Source: Pseudoroseicyclus aestuarii
GTDB taxonomy: Bacteria; Pseudomonadota; Alphaproteobacteria; Rhodobacterales; Rhodobacteraceae
Length of the DNA stretch: 64,000 nucleotides
Assembly (NCBI RefSeq): GCF_003217255.1
Contig: NZ_QJTE01000001.1
Location: 806,001 to 870,000, forward strand
Direction of reading: 5' to 3'
The notes under the pieces were generated by a model. It was not told the DNA's origin. It made no database searches and was given only the letters and a program-made list of their open reading frames with translations. The position numbers and the translations under genes were made by a program. The stretch's first letter is position 1. Every line of letters begins with the position of its first letter. Shown in pieces: positions 38,564-49,398 of the stretch.

Positions 38564-39381
38564 TGCCCGACAGCTACTCGGGGCGCGGCAACAAGGACCG
38601 CAGCATCGCCCGGCCCGGCGGCGCCACGCTCGAAGCCGGGGACAACCGGCTGGCGCGGCCTGTGCATACCTCCGACGCCTTTCTCGTCGGCGACGGGATG
38701 ACCGGCGGCTATGGCCGCGGCGCCGATATCCTGCACGGCTGCACCATCGCCGTGCAGAAGGGGCAGATCGCGGTCATCGTCGGCCCGAACGGCGCCGGCA
38801 AGTCCACCGCGATGAAGGCCGTCTTCGGCATGCTGTCGCTGCGCGAGGGATCGGTGCGGCTGGACGGGCAGGACATCACCCAGCTCAGCCCACAGGACCG
38901 GGTGGCGCAGGGCATGGCCTTCGTGCCGCAGACCTCGAACATCTTCACCTCGATGACCGTCGAGGAGAACCTCGAGATGGGCGCCTTCCTGCGCCGCGAC
39001 GACATCCGGCCCACGATGGAGCAGGTCTACGAGCTGTTTCCCATCCTGCGCGACAAGCGCCGCCAGCCTGCCGGAGAGCTGTCGGGTGGCCAGCGCCAGC
39101 AGGTCGCCGTCGGCCGCGCACTGATGACCCAGCCCAAGGTCCTGATGCTGGACGAGCCGACCGCCGGCGTCAGCCCGATTGTGATGGACGAGCTCTTCGA
39201 CCGCATCATCGAGGTCGCGCGGGCCGGCATCACCATCCTGATGGTCGAACAGAACGCCCGGCAGGCCCTCGATATCGCCGATACCGGCTATGTGCTGGTG
39301 CAGGGGGCGAATGCCTATACCGGAACCGGGGAAGAGCTTCTGGCCGACCCCGAGGTCCGGCGCACCTTTCTGGGAGGATGA
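38563..39381 (+). CDS. livF: HAAT ABC transporter ATP-binding protein LivF-like, N-terminally extended
   Basis: A 272-residue ABC ATPase. Walker A GPNGAGKST (about 74-82), signature LSGGQRQQVAVGRAL (about 175-189) and Walker B VLMLDEPTAGVSP are intact, and the short LivF-type C-terminus ends in a LADPEVRRTFLGG segment. About 38 residues precede the usual start of the ATPase domain (Arg/Gly-rich, no membrane character). One-base overlap with livG and ATGA-type overlap with the next frame show tight coupling. Confidence 0.9.
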   Translation: MPDSYSGRGNKDRSIARPGGATLEAGDNRLARPVHTSDAFLVGDGMTGGYGRGADILHGCTIAVQKGQIAVIVGPNGAGKSTAMKAVFGMLSLREGSVRLDGQDITQLSPQDRVAQGMAFVPQTSNIFTSMTVEENLEMGAFLRRDDIRPTMEQVYELFPILRDKRRQPAGELSGGQRQQVAVGRALMTQPKVLMLDEPTAGVSPIVMDELFDRIIEVARAGITILMVEQNARQALDIADTGYVLVQGANAYTGTGEELLADPEVRRTFLGG

Positions 39382-39383
39382 CG

Positions 39384-39743
39384 ATGACACGGCTCGTTCT
39401 GCTGGCGCTGCTCGCCCTGCCCTCCCTCGCCTCGGCGCAGGCGCTCGACTGCCGGATGACGCTGGCCTGCAACGGCGGGCCAGAGACCTGCCGCCCCGCG
39501 CAGGACTGGCTGCGGCTCGAGACAGGCCCTGCCGGCGGGGCGCTGCTGCGCGCGGCCAGCGGCGAGGTCTCGGTGACACCGCAGGTCGTCGGCCCCGATC
39601 TCGTCTATGCCGGCGGGCCGATGGCGGGCGCCGCGCAGCATGTGCTGGCGCTCAGCCCGGTGGGCGAGGTCGCCCGCTACAGCCTGCACTATCCCGGCGG
39701 CGCCATCCTCACCCGCTTCGGGCGCTGCGCCCCGACCTCCTGA
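39384..39743 (+). CDS. Small secreted four-cysteine protein 1 in ABC transporter operon
   Basis: A 119-residue protein I do not recognise. A signal peptide of about 17 residues ends at LASAQ. The mature part has cysteines in the pattern C-x5-C-x6-C early (DCRMTLAC, ETCRP) and one Cys five residues from the end (GRCAPTS). The two genes that follow share this pattern. The ATG at 39384 is six bases after GGGAGG; another ATG at 39378 overlaps the livF stop. Probably periplasmic with two disulfides; function unknown, context suggests accessory to the transporter. Confidence 0.75.
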   Translation: MTRLVLLALLALPSLASAQALDCRMTLACNGGPETCRPAQDWLRLETGPAGGALLRAASGEVSVTPQVVGPDLVYAGGPMAGAAQHVLALSPVGEVARYSLHYPGGAILTRFGRCAPTS

Positions 39744-39766
39744 TCCTTCGACCAGCCGGAGACGCC

Positions 39767-40132
39767 ATGACCCTTGCCAAAGCCGCCCTTCTCGCCGCCC
39801 TGGCAGCCCCCCTGCCCGCCGCCGCGCTGGCCGTGACCTGCGAGGTCGCGCAGCAGTGCCGCGCGGGCGAGTGCACCGCGACGCCCGGCCTGACCTTGGA
39901 GATCGACGAGGGGCCGGAGATGCTGTCCTACGTCACGCCGAACGACGTGCGGGTCGAGATGCAGCAGGGCAGCGCGCCCGGGGAACGGCCGCTGATCGGC
40001 TTCGTCCAGCGCAACTCCGGCGGGCTGATGACCATGGGCCTGGCCGAGGACGGGACGCTGGCGATGCAGGCGCTCGAGCCCATCGACGGCGGCCTCGAGG
40101 TCTTCACCTTCCACGGAAGCTGCGGCGTATGA
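39767..40132 (+). CDS. Small secreted four-cysteine protein 2 in ABC transporter operon
   Basis: A 121-residue protein I do not recognise. A signal peptide of about 21 residues ends at AAALA. The mature part begins VTCEVAQQCRAGECT, giving C-x5-C-x4-C, and a fourth Cys lies third from the end (GSCGV). It has no transmembrane helix beyond the signal. GGAGACGCC precedes the ATG and its stop overlaps the next start (ATGA). The shared pattern with its neighbours suggests tandem duplication followed by strong divergence. Confidence 0.75.
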   Translation: MTLAKAALLAALAAPLPAAALAVTCEVAQQCRAGECTATPGLTLEIDEGPEMLSYVTPNDVRVEMQQGSAPGERPLIGFVQRNSGGLMTMGLAEDGTLAMQALEPIDGGLEVFTFHGSCGV

Positions 40133-40500
40133 AGGCAGCCGCGCTGATCCTGACCTCTCTCGCGGCATCTCCGGCGCTGGCCGAAGGCGCGCGCCTGACC
40201 CTGACCTGCAGCACCGCCACGGTCTGCACCGGCCCCTCGGCCTGCCGTCCGGGGGGCGGCCCAATCGAGATCGTTCTGGCGCCGCAAGACACAGATGCCG
40301 CCGGAGCCGGAACCTATACAGCCCGGACTGCCGCAGGCGAGGCCGAGGCGCAGGCTGCCGGCCACCTCGGCCCCTTCGCCTGGCAGGAGGACGCCGCGCG
40401 CGTCAGCCTGGTTCTGGCGAGCGAGGCGCAGGCCGTCCTGGTGCGCAGCGACGGCGGCGCCGCCCAAACATCCCTCCTGACCTGCGACGTGACGCAATGA
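40129..40500 (+). CDS. Small secreted four-cysteine protein 3 in ABC transporter operon
   Basis: A 123-residue protein I do not recognise. A signal peptide of about 18 residues ends at SPALA. Mature cysteines follow C-x5-C-x5-C (TCSTATVC, SACRP) with a fourth Cys five residues from the end (LTCDVTQ). The GP-x2-CRP segment is shared with protein 1. Start and stop both overlap neighbours as ATGA, the stop overlapping livH, so it is translated with the transporter. Function unknown. Confidence 0.75.
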   Translation: MKAAALILTSLAASPALAEGARLTLTCSTATVCTGPSACRPGGGPIEIVLAPQDTDAAGAGTYTARTAAGEAEAQAAGHLGPFAWQEDAARVSLVLASEAQAVLVRSDGGAAQTSLLTCDVTQ

Positions 40501-41510
40501 CCGATATCCTCAACGCCATAGTCGCGCTTCTGAACTTCGTCGTGATCCCCGGCGCGGCCTATGGCGCGCAGCTGGCGCTCGGCGCGCTCGGCGTGACGCT
40601 GATCTACGGCATCCTGCGCTTTTCGAATTTCGCCCATGGCGACACCATGGCCTTTGGCACCATGGCGACGATCCTCTTCACCTGGGGGCTTCAGGCGCTG
40701 GGGGTCAGCTTCGGCCCGCTGCCGACAGCCCTTCTTGCCCTGCCCCTCGGCATCGCCGCGACCGCGCTGCTGACGCTGGGAACCGACAGGCTGATCTACC
40801 GCTTCTACCGCCGGGCCAAGGCGGCGCCTGTGGTGCTGGTCATCGTCTCGATCGGGGTGATGTTCGTCCTGAACGGCATCGTGCGCTTCATCATCGGAGT
40901 CGGCGACATCGGCTTCGACGACGGGGCGCGCTTCGTGATCAACGCCCGCGACTTTCGCGAGGCGACGGGCCTGCGCGAGGGGCTGGCCCTGCGCACGACG
41001 CAGGTCATCACGCTGGTCACCGCGGCCATCTGCGTGGCGCTGCTGTTCTGGTTCCTGAACCGGACCCGCACCGGCAAATCCATGCGCGCCTTCTCCGACA
41101 ACGAGGATCTGGCCCTGCTCTCGGGCATCAACCCCGAGAAGGTCGTGCGCGTGACCTGGATCATCGTCGCCGCCCTCGCCACCGTGGCGGGCGTGCTCTA
41201 CGGCCTCGACAAGTCCTTCAAGGCCTTCACCTACTTCCAGCTTCTGCTGCCGATCTTCGCCGCCGCCATCGTCGGCGGTCTCGGCAGCCCGCTGGGGGCC
41301 ATCGCCGGCGGCTTCGTCATCGCCTTCTCCGAGGTCTTCGTGACCTATGCCTGGAAGAAGGTGGCCGGCTACGTCCTGCCCGATGCGCTGGAGCCGGGCG
41401 GCCTCGTGCAGCTGCTGTCGACCGACTACAAGTTCGCCGTCAGCTTCTCGATCCTGATCCTGGTGCTGCTGTTCAAGCCGACCGGGCTGTTCAAGGGGAA
41501 ATCCGTATGA
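40497..41510 (+). CDS. livH: HAAT ABC transporter permease LivH-like
   Basis: A 337-residue inner-membrane permease with about eight or nine hydrophobic helices. LivH-type blocks are LTLIYGILRFSNFAHGD (about 33-48), the EAA-like region ALLSGINPEKVVRVTWIIVAALA (about 205-227) and IVGGLGSPLGAIAGGFVIAFSE. It overlaps the upstream small secreted gene and livM by ATGA. Confidence 0.92.
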   Translation: MTDILNAIVALLNFVVIPGAAYGAQLALGALGVTLIYGILRFSNFAHGDTMAFGTMATILFTWGLQALGVSFGPLPTALLALPLGIAATALLTLGTDRLIYRFYRRAKAAPVVLVIVSIGVMFVLNGIVRFIIGVGDIGFDDGARFVINARDFREATGLREGLALRTTQVITLVTAAICVALLFWFLNRTRTGKSMRAFSDNEDLALLSGINPEKVVRVTWIIVAALATVAGVLYGLDKSFKAFTYFQLLLPIFAAAIVGGLGSPLGAIAGGFVIAFSEVFVTYAWKKVAGYVLPDALEPGGLVQLLSTDYKFAVSFSILILVLLFKPTGLFKGKSV

Positions 41511-42805
41511 CCCGCCGCACGGTCGTCCTTTACGCGCTGATGGCGCTGCTGATCATCGGCACCGGCCTGCTGCAAAGCTGGAACCTCGCGCTGAGCATCC
41601 TGAACATGGGCCTGATCTCGGCGATCATGGCGCTGGGGGTGAACCTGCAGTGGGGCTACGCGGGCCTCTTCAACGTCGGCGTCATGGGCTTTGTCGCGCT
41701 TGGCGGGCTGGCGGCGGTGCTGACCGCCATGCCGCCCGTGGGCGCTGCCTGGTCGGCGGGCGGGCCGCGTATCCTGTTGGGCCTAGCCATCGGCGCCGCG
41801 ATCCTCGTCGGGGCGGTGCAGCTGTGGCAGCGGATGCGGCCCGGCAAGACGCGGGTCCTCGCCCTCCTCGCCCTGCTGATCGCGGGCTTCATCCTTTACC
41901 GCTTCGTCTTCGACGCGGGCGTCGTGGCGGTAGAGGCCGTCGACAGCGCCTCAACCGGATATCTCGGCGGGCTCGGCCTGCCGGTGCTGCTGGCCTGGCC
42001 GGCGGGCGGCCTTCTGGCAGCAGGCGCGGCCTGGATCATCGGCAAAGCCGCGCTCGGCCTGCGGTCCGACTACCTTGCCATCGCGACTCTGGGCATCGCC
42101 GAGATCATCCTCGCCATCATGAAGAACGAGGATTGGCTGGCGCGCGGCGTGAAGAACGTCAACGCGATCCCCCGGCCCGTCCCCTACGAGGTCGACCTGC
42201 AGCAATCCGCCGGCTTCGTGGAGCGTGCGGCCGGCTTCGGCCTCGATCCCGTCACTGCCTCCACCCTCTGGGTGAAGGTGCTCTACGGCGGGCTCTTCGC
42301 GGTGGTGCTGGCGGTGGTTCTGGTGCTGGCCCAGCTGGCGCTGAATTCGCCCTGGGGCCGGATGATGCGCGCGATCCGCGACAACGAGGTCGCCGCCGAG
42401 GCCATGGGCAAGGACGTCACCCGCCGCCACCTGCAGATCTTCATCCTCGGCTCCGCCGTATGCGGCATGGCCGGTGCGATGATGACGACGATGGACGGGC
42501 AGCTGACGCCGACCTCCTACCAGCCGCTGCGCTATACCTTCCTGATCTGGGTCATGGTGATCGTCGGCGGGTCCGGCAACAACCTTGGCGCGGCGCTGGG
42601 GGGCATGCTGGTCTGGTGGCTCTGGGTCATGGTGGAGCCGCTGGGGCTCTGGCTGATGCAGACGATCACCGCGCCGATGCCCGAAGGCAGCGCCCTGCGC
42701 GATCACCTGCTGGATTCGGCGGCGCATATGCGGCTGATGACGATGGGGATCGTCCTGCTGCTGGTTCTCAGGTTCAGTCCAAGGGGCCTGCTGCCGGAAC
42801 GCTGA
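41507..42805 (+). CDS. livM: HAAT ABC transporter permease LivM-like
   Basis: A 432-residue inner-membrane permease. The LivM signatures GVNLQWGYAGLFNVGVMGFVALGG (about 45-68, two halves), ALGLRSDYLAIATLGIAEI and RAIRDNEVAAEAMGKDV are present. It has an extra helical segment (about 85-165) between the first and second conserved parts. It is the last gene of the operon and is followed by a strong terminator. Confidence 0.92.
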   Translation: MTRRTVVLYALMALLIIGTGLLQSWNLALSILNMGLISAIMALGVNLQWGYAGLFNVGVMGFVALGGLAAVLTAMPPVGAAWSAGGPRILLGLAIGAAILVGAVQLWQRMRPGKTRVLALLALLIAGFILYRFVFDAGVVAVEAVDSASTGYLGGLGLPVLLAWPAGGLLAAGAAWIIGKAALGLRSDYLAIATLGIAEIILAIMKNEDWLARGVKNVNAIPRPVPYEVDLQQSAGFVERAAGFGLDPVTASTLWVKVLYGGLFAVVLAVVLVLAQLALNSPWGRMMRAIRDNEVAAEAMGKDVTRRHLQIFILGSAVCGMAGAMMTTMDGQLTPTSYQPLRYTFLIWVMVIVGGSGNNLGAALGGMLVWWLWVMVEPLGLWLMQTITAPMPEGSALRDHLLDSAAHMRLMTMGIVLLLVLRFSPRGLLPER

Positions 42806-42812
42806 CGCAAAA

Positions 42813-42840
42813 GGGGCGCCCCGCGGGGCGCCCCTTCTTC
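42813..42840. terminator. Bidirectional terminator between livM and msrA
   Basis: GGGGCGCC/GGCGCCCC, 8-bp stem with a 6-base loop, flanked by AAAA on the left and TTCTT on the right, between convergent genes. Confidence 0.75.
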
Positions 42841-42842
42841 GT

Positions 42843-43349
42843 TTACTCGGCGGCTTGCCGCTTCGGCAGCACCCAGTCGGGGCGCGGGAAGTGGCAGGTA
42901 TAGCCGTTCGGGATCCGCTCAAGGTAATCCTGGTGCTCGGGCTCGGCCTCCCAGAAGTCGCCCACCGGCTCGACCTCGGTCACGACCTTGCCGGGCCAGA
43001 GGCCCGAGGCCTCGACATCGCGGATCGTCTCGAGCGCCATCTCGTGCTGCGCCTCATCGACGTAGTAGATGGCGGAGCGGTAGGACATGCCGCGGTCGTT
43101 CCCCTGCCGGTTCGGCGTCGTGGGGTCGTGGATCTGGAAGAAGAACTCCAGAATCTCGCGGTAGCTGATGCGCGCGGGATCGAACATGATCTCGATCGCC
43201 TCGGCATGGGTGCCGTGGTTGCGGTAGGTGGCATTGGGAACATCGCCGCCGGAATAGCCGACGCGGGTCGCCTCGACCCCCGGCTTCTTGCGGATCAGGT
43301 CCTGCATGCCCCAGAAGCAGCCCCCGGCGAGAACGGCGCGCTCGGTCAT
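42843..43349 (-). CDS. msrA: Peptide methionine-S-sulfoxide reductase MsrA
   Basis: A 168-residue repair enzyme that reduces the S epimer of methionine sulfoxide. The catalytic GGCFWGMQ motif is at residues 9-16 (Cys 11), with YSGG and the NHGTHAEAI segment. One more Cys in GYTCHF (about 152) may be the resolving residue. No signal peptide, so cytoplasmic. Its ATG overlaps the msrB stop (ATGA). Confidence 0.96.
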   Translation of the reverse strand: MTERAVLAGGCFWGMQDLIRKKPGVEATRVGYSGGDVPNATYRNHGTHAEAIEIMFDPARISYREILEFFFQIHDPTTPNRQGNDRGMSYRSAIYYVDEAQHEMALETIRDVEASGLWPGKVVTEVEPVGDFWEAEPEHQDYLERIPNGYTCHFPRPDWVLPKRQAAE

Positions 43350-43792
43350 TGGACTTCCTCCACTTGGTTCAGGTAGTCGCCGTAGCCCTCGGCCTCCATG
43401 TCGTCGCGGTGCACGAAGCGCAGGCTGGCAGAGTTGATGCAGTAGCGCAGCCCGCCGCGATCCACGGGGCCATCCGGGAAGACATGCCCGAGGTGGCTGT
43501 CGCCATGGGTCGACCGCACCTCGGTCCGGCGCATGCCGAGGCTGTCGTCGTTCAGCTCCTGCACATGGGCCGTCTCGATCGGCTTGGTGAAGCTGGGCCA
43601 GCCGCAGCCGCTTTCGTACTTGTCCGCCGAGGCAAAGAGCGGCTCGCCCGAGACGATGTCGACGTAGATGCCCGGTTCCTTGTTGCCCAGCAGCTTGCCG
43701 GTGCCCGGCCGTTCCGTCCCGCTTTGCTGCGTGACGCGGTATTCTTCGGGGCTGAGACGGGCAATCGCCTCGTCACTCTTGGAATAGGTCAA
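43346..43792 (-). CDS. msrB: Peptide methionine-R-sulfoxide reductase MsrB
   Basis: A 148-residue enzyme for the R epimer of methionine sulfoxide. The catalytic Cys lies in [11 protein letters not shown] (about 131) and [11 protein letters not shown] is present. The two CxxC zinc pairs of zinc-type MsrB are absent ([13 protein letters not shown] in place of a C-x2-C block). The start is TTG with an excellent AAGGAGG five bases upstream. First gene of msrB-msrA. Confidence 0.95.
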   Translation of the reverse strand: MTYSKSDEAIARLSPEEYRVTQQSGTERPGTGKLLGNKEPGIYVDIVSGEPLFASADKYESGCGWPSFTKPIETAHVQELNDDSLGMRRTEVRSTHGDSHLGHVFPDGPVDRGGLRYCINSASLRFVHRDDMEAEGYGDYLNQVEEVQ

Positions 43793-43859
43793 GCGCGCCT
43801 CCTTCAGGATCGTTTCGCATTGATCCCGATATGGGGCGGCAGGCGCGCTTCGCCAAGCC

Positions 43860-45314
43860 TTACCGCTGGTCCGGCGGCCGCCGCACGAAGAAGCCGGCGA
43901 CGATCAGCAGCAGCGAGATGACCGCCGCGCAGAAGAAGCCCGCCCTTGCGCCCGCCGCCGTGGCGGTGACCAGATCCGCGCCCTGCCCCATCTCGGCGCC
44001 GATGCGCACCGACATGACCGAGACGAACAGCGCGATGCCCGTCGCCCCGGCGACCTGCTGGACCGTGCCCAGCACGGCGCTGCCGTAGGAATAGAGATGC
44101 GCCGGAAGCGAGCCCAGACTCGAGCTGAAGAGCGGCGTGAAGAGCAGCGCGAGCCCGATGCTGAGAAGCACGTGGCAGGCCAGCACCATCCAGACCGCCG
44201 AGGCGACGCCCAGCGTCGTCATCAGCCAGAGCGTGGCGCTGACGCAGAGGGCCCCGGGGATCACCAGCTTGCGCGCGCCGATCCGGTCGAAGGCGCGGCC
44301 GACCAGCGGCGCCATGAGGCCCATGACCAGCCCGCCCGGCAGCAGCAGCAGGCCCGCCTGCAGCGGCTCCCACCCAAGGACGTTCTGCATGTAGATCGGC
44401 AGCAGGATGATCATCCCGAAGAGCGACATCATCGCCAGACCCATCATCACCACCGAGACGGTGAAGACCCGCACCCGGAAGGTGCGCAGGTCCAGCAGCG
44501 CGCGTTCCTGCGGCGCGAGCTTCAGCTGGCGCCAGACGAAAAGTGCCAACACCAGGGCGCCCACGACAAGCGGCAGCCAGACCGGGATCGCCCCGCCCTC
44601 TCCATGCCCCTCGCCGATGGTCGAGAGGCCATAGACCACGCCGCCAAAGCCGATGGCCGAGAGCGGCACGGAAGGCAGGTCCAGCGGCACCTTGCGCGGC
44701 GTCGTGACATTGACGAGGCGCGAATACCCAAGCGCCAGCGCGCCGAGGCCGATGGGCAGCACCAGCCAGAACATCCAGCGCCAGTCCAGCACGTTCAGGA
44801 TCAGGCCCGAAAGCGTCGGCCCGATGGCCGGGGCGACCGAGATGACGATCGAGATATTGCCCATGGTCTTGCCGCGGCTCTCGGGCGGGACCAGCGACAT
44901 CGCCGTGGTCATCAGAAGCGGCAGCATGATCGCCGTGCCCGAGGCCTGGACGATCCGCCCGCCGATCAGCGGCGCGAGGCTGGGCGAGATCGCGCAGAGA
45001 AAGGTGCCGAGCGAGAACAGCGACATCGCGGCGATGAAGACGCTGCGCGTGTGGAAGCGTTGCAGCAGGAAGCCGGTGATCGGGATCACCACGGCCATGG
45101 TCAGCAGGAAGGCCGTGGTCAGCCACTGCGCCGCATTGGCGGTGACGTTCAGATCCGTCATCAGCCGCGGCAGCGCGACGCTCATGATCGTCTCGTTCAG
45201 GATCACCGTGAAGGCCGAGACGAGCAGGAGGCCGATGACCAGCCGGTTGCGGGCCGCGACATCCTCGCCCCCGCTCGCGAAGTCATTTTCTGGCGCGGTG
45301 GCGGCAGGCTGCAT
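43860..45314 (-). CDS. DHA2 family MFS multidrug exporter (EmrB/LmrB-like)
   Basis: A 484-residue, about fourteen-helix major facilitator. DHA2 features are [37 protein letters not shown] in the first helices, [18 protein letters not shown] (motif C-like) and [13 protein letters not shown]. No partner membrane-fusion gene is adjacent. The ATG at 45314 follows GGGGA; an in-frame TTG lies seven codons earlier. Substrate unknown. Confidence 0.88.
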   Translation of the reverse strand: MQPAATAPENDFASGGEDVAARNRLVIGLLLVSAFTVILNETIMSVALPRLMTDLNVTANAAQWLTTAFLLTMAVVIPITGFLLQRFHTRSVFIAAMSLFSLGTFLCAISPSLAPLIGGRIVQASGTAIMLPLLMTTAMSLVPPESRGKTMGNISIVISVAPAIGPTLSGLILNVLDWRWMFWLVLPIGLGALALGYSRLVNVTTPRKVPLDLPSVPLSAIGFGGVVYGLSTIGEGHGEGGAIPVWLPLVVGALVLALFVWRQLKLAPQERALLDLRTFRVRVFTVSVVMMGLAMMSLFGMIILLPIYMQNVLGWEPLQAGLLLLPGGLVMGLMAPLVGRAFDRIGARKLVIPGALCVSATLWLMTTLGVASAVWMVLACHVLLSIGLALLFTPLFSSSLGSLPAHLYSYGSAVLGTVQQVAGATGIALFVSVMSVRIGAEMGQGADLVTATAAGARAGFFCAAVISLLLIVAGFFVRRPPDQR

Positions 45315-45340
45315 GGGAAGTCCCCGGTCGTTCAAAACGG

Positions 45341-45364
45341 AAAATGGCCGGTCGCGCCGGCCAT
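45341..45364 (-). terminator. Terminator of the agl operon
   Basis: On the minus strand ATGGCCGG/CCGGCCAT (8 bp, 5-base loop) is followed by TTTTCCGTTTTG, about 55 bases after the aglK stop. Confidence 0.75.
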
Positions 45365-45420
45365 GGTCCTTGGGGTCGCTCTATCCGCCCCGGGTGTCAA
45401 GATGCCGCACCGCGGCAGTC

Positions 45421-46509
45421 TCAGCGGTAGTGCAGCGACCGCCCATTGTGGAAAATCTGCACCTTGTCCGGGGCGGCGCCCATGGCGACGGTATTGCCGC
45501 GCAGATTGGGGTGGATGCCGGCCAGCTTGGCGATGACCTGCTCCTGCTCGCCCTGCCGCTCGAAGTAGAGGATCGTCACCTCGCCCAGGGCCTCGATGAT
45601 CTCGACCTTGCCGGTGAAGATCGCCTCACCCGAGGTTTCGATCAGGTCCTCGGGGCGGACGCCGACATTGACCTCGAGCCCCTCGTCCGAGGCGCGGCTG
45701 GCGATCGCCGCCGTGGCCACGCCGCCGCCGTCGAGCTGCACGGTGGTGCGCGCGCCGGTGGCGACGATTTTGCCGGGCATCAGGTTCATCGCGGGGCTGC
45801 CGATGAACTGGGCCACGAACTCGTTCTCGGGACGCTCGTACAGCTCCAGCGGGCTGCCGACCTGCGCAATGCCCTTATTGGCTAGCACCACGATGCGGTC
45901 GGCCAGCGTCATCGCCTCGACCTGATCATGGGTGACGTAGATCATCGTCGAATCCGGCATGGATTCCTTGAGCTGCGCGATCTCGAGGCGGGTCGCCACC
46001 CGCAGCGCGGCATCGAGGTTCGAGAGCGGCTCATCGAAGAGGTAGACCTTCGGGTCGCGCACGATGGCCCGCCCGATGGCGACGCGCTGTCGCTGCCCGC
46101 CGGACAGCGCCTTGGGCAGGCGGTCCAGCAGCGGCTCGAGCTGCAGGATACGCGCGGCGTTCTTCACCGCGTCGTCGATCTCCTGCTTGGACTGGCCGGC
46201 GATCTTCAGCGCGAAGGCCATGTTGTCGTAGACGGTCATATGCGGATAGAGCGCGTAGCTCTGGAACACCATGGCGATGCCGCGCTGCGCGGGGGGCACG
46301 TCGTTCACGCGCTGCCCGTCGATCTCGAGCGTGCCGCCGCTGATCCGCTCCAGCCCCGCGATCATCCGCAGCAAGGTCGATTTGCCGCAGCCCGAGGGGC
46401 CGACGAAGACGATCAGCTCGCCGTCCTCGATGTCGAGGTCGATGTTCTTGAGAACATCGACGGTGCCGCCGTATGTCTTCGCGACGTCCCGAAGCTTCAG
46501 GTTGGCCAT
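45421..46509 (-). CDS. aglK: Alpha-glucoside ABC transporter ATP-binding protein
   Basis: A 362-residue MalK/UgpC-type ATPase. Walker [10 protein letters not shown] (about 37-45), signature [15 protein letters not shown] (about 134-148), Walker [14 protein letters not shown] and the C-terminal TOBE regulatory region (from about 240) are present. Last gene of aglEFGAK; it would energise import by AglF and AglG. Confidence 0.9.
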   Translation of the reverse strand: MANLKLRDVAKTYGGTVDVLKNIDLDIEDGELIVFVGPSGCGKSTLLRMIAGLERISGGTLEIDGQRVNDVPPAQRGIAMVFQSYALYPHMTVYDNMAFALKIAGQSKQEIDDAVKNAARILQLEPLLDRLPKALSGGQRQRVAIGRAIVRDPKVYLFDEPLSNLDAALRVATRLEIAQLKESMPDSTMIYVTHDQVEAMTLADRIVVLANKGIAQVGSPLELYERPENEFVAQFIGSPAMNLMPGKIVATGARTTVQLDGGGVATAAIASRASDEGLEVNVGVRPEDLIETSGEAIFTGKVEIIEALGEVTILYFERQGEQEQVIAKLAGIHPNLRGNTVAMGAAPDKVQIFHNGRSLHYR

Positions 46510-46552
46510 AGCGTCCTCCTGCAGGCGATCATGCCCGTCATTGCTTTTTTAC

Positions 46553-48208
<1,656 letters not shown>

Positions 48209-48227
48209 GGATGCCGTTCCCTTCGTC

Positions 48228-49376
48228 TTACTTCACGGAGCCGGCGAGCAGCCCGCGGACGAGGTACTTCTGCATCAGGAAGAAGACCGCAAGTGGCACG
48301 GCCATCGAGACGAAGGCTGCCGTTGCGAGAATCTCCCAGTCGCCGCCCCGCGTGCCCAGAAGCTCGATGATCTGGCGCGTCATCACGGTGGTCTTTCCCG
48401 AGCTGTCGATCAGGAAGACGAGGGCCACCAGAAGGTCGTTCCAGGTCCAGAGGAACTGGAAGATCGCGAAGGCCGCTAGCGCCGGGAAGGACAGCGGCAG
48501 GATGATCCGCATGAAGATCTGGAAATCGGTCGCCCCGTCGACGCGCGCATTCTCGATGATGTCGCGTGGCAGACCGACCATGTAGTTGCGCAGGATGTAG
48601 ATCGCCAATGGCAGTCCGAAGGCCGTATGGGCCAGCCATACCCCCATGTAGCCCTTGCCGATCCCGATCGCGTTATGCAGCCGCAGAAGCGGGATCAGCG
48701 CCAGCTGCAACGGCACCACGAGAAAGCCGACCACCGCGGCGATCAGCAGCGCCCTGCCCGGAAACTCCATCCAGGCCAGCGCATAGGCGGCGAAGGCGGC
48801 GACGACGATGGGGATGATCGTCGCCGGGATCGAAACCGTGAGCGTGTTGAAGAAGGCCTGGCTCATGCCCTGCACGTTCGAGGGGTCGAAGAGCATCCGC
48901 TGGTAGTTGCCGAAGGTGAACTCCGGCGCGACGAGGGCCGAGCCGAAGAAGCGTTCGCCCCGGCGCGAGGGTTCCTCGGTGCTGGTATAGGTGTAATCGC
49001 CGTTCTCGAGGACGGTCCAGCTTTCGCCGTCATCCTCGACCATCTCGCCCGCCTCGTAGGCGTTGGGCGTGCGCGACGAGGTCCCCCAGGCCGAGATTGT
49101 CAGCGGATCGGTGCCCGAGCCGTCGAAGACGTTGCCCGTGAGGGTCCAGACGCCGTCCTCTTCGATCGCCTCATCGGCGCCGGCAGTGCGGAACTGCATC
49201 GTCTGCTCCGTCGGGAAGGCAGCGCGCCACCAGCCCGAGGTGCTGATCTGGTCGCCCGTCCGGAAGGACGAGACGAGCAGCCCCACGGTCGGAAAGACCC
49301 AGAGCGCGACCAGCAGCACGACGGTGATGTGCACCGCCCAGGTCAGCGAGGATTTGGTACCGGCAATGTTGTCCAT
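48228..49376 (-). CDS. aglG: Alpha-glucoside ABC transporter permease AglG
   Basis: A 382-residue MalG-type inner-membrane permease. The EAA loop ENARVDGATDFQIFMRIILPLSFPALAAF is near residues 285-310. Between the first helix (about 15-37) and the second lies an unusually large periplasmic insertion of about 110 residues (about 40-150, acidic, with WTLTGN and YTYTS), much longer than in MalG and characteristic of AglG. It lies 20 bases upstream of aglA. Confidence 0.9.
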   Translation of the reverse strand: MDNIAGTKSSLTWAVHITVVLLVALWVFPTVGLLVSSFRTGDQISTSGWWRAAFPTEQTMQFRTAGADEAIEEDGVWTLTGNVFDGSGTDPLTISAWGTSSRTPNAYEAGEMVEDDGESWTVLENGDYTYTSTEEPSRRGERFFGSALVAPEFTFGNYQRMLFDPSNVQGMSQAFFNTLTVSIPATIIPIVVAAFAAYALAWMEFPGRALLIAAVVGFLVVPLQLALIPLLRLHNAIGIGKGYMGVWLAHTAFGLPLAIYILRNYMVGLPRDIIENARVDGATDFQIFMRIILPLSFPALAAFAIFQFLWTWNDLLVALVFLIDSSGKTTVMTRQIIELLGTRGGDWEILATAAFVSMAVPLAVFFLMQKYLVRGLLAGSVK

Positions 49377-49398
49377 GCGTCTTCTTTCCCCGCAGGCC

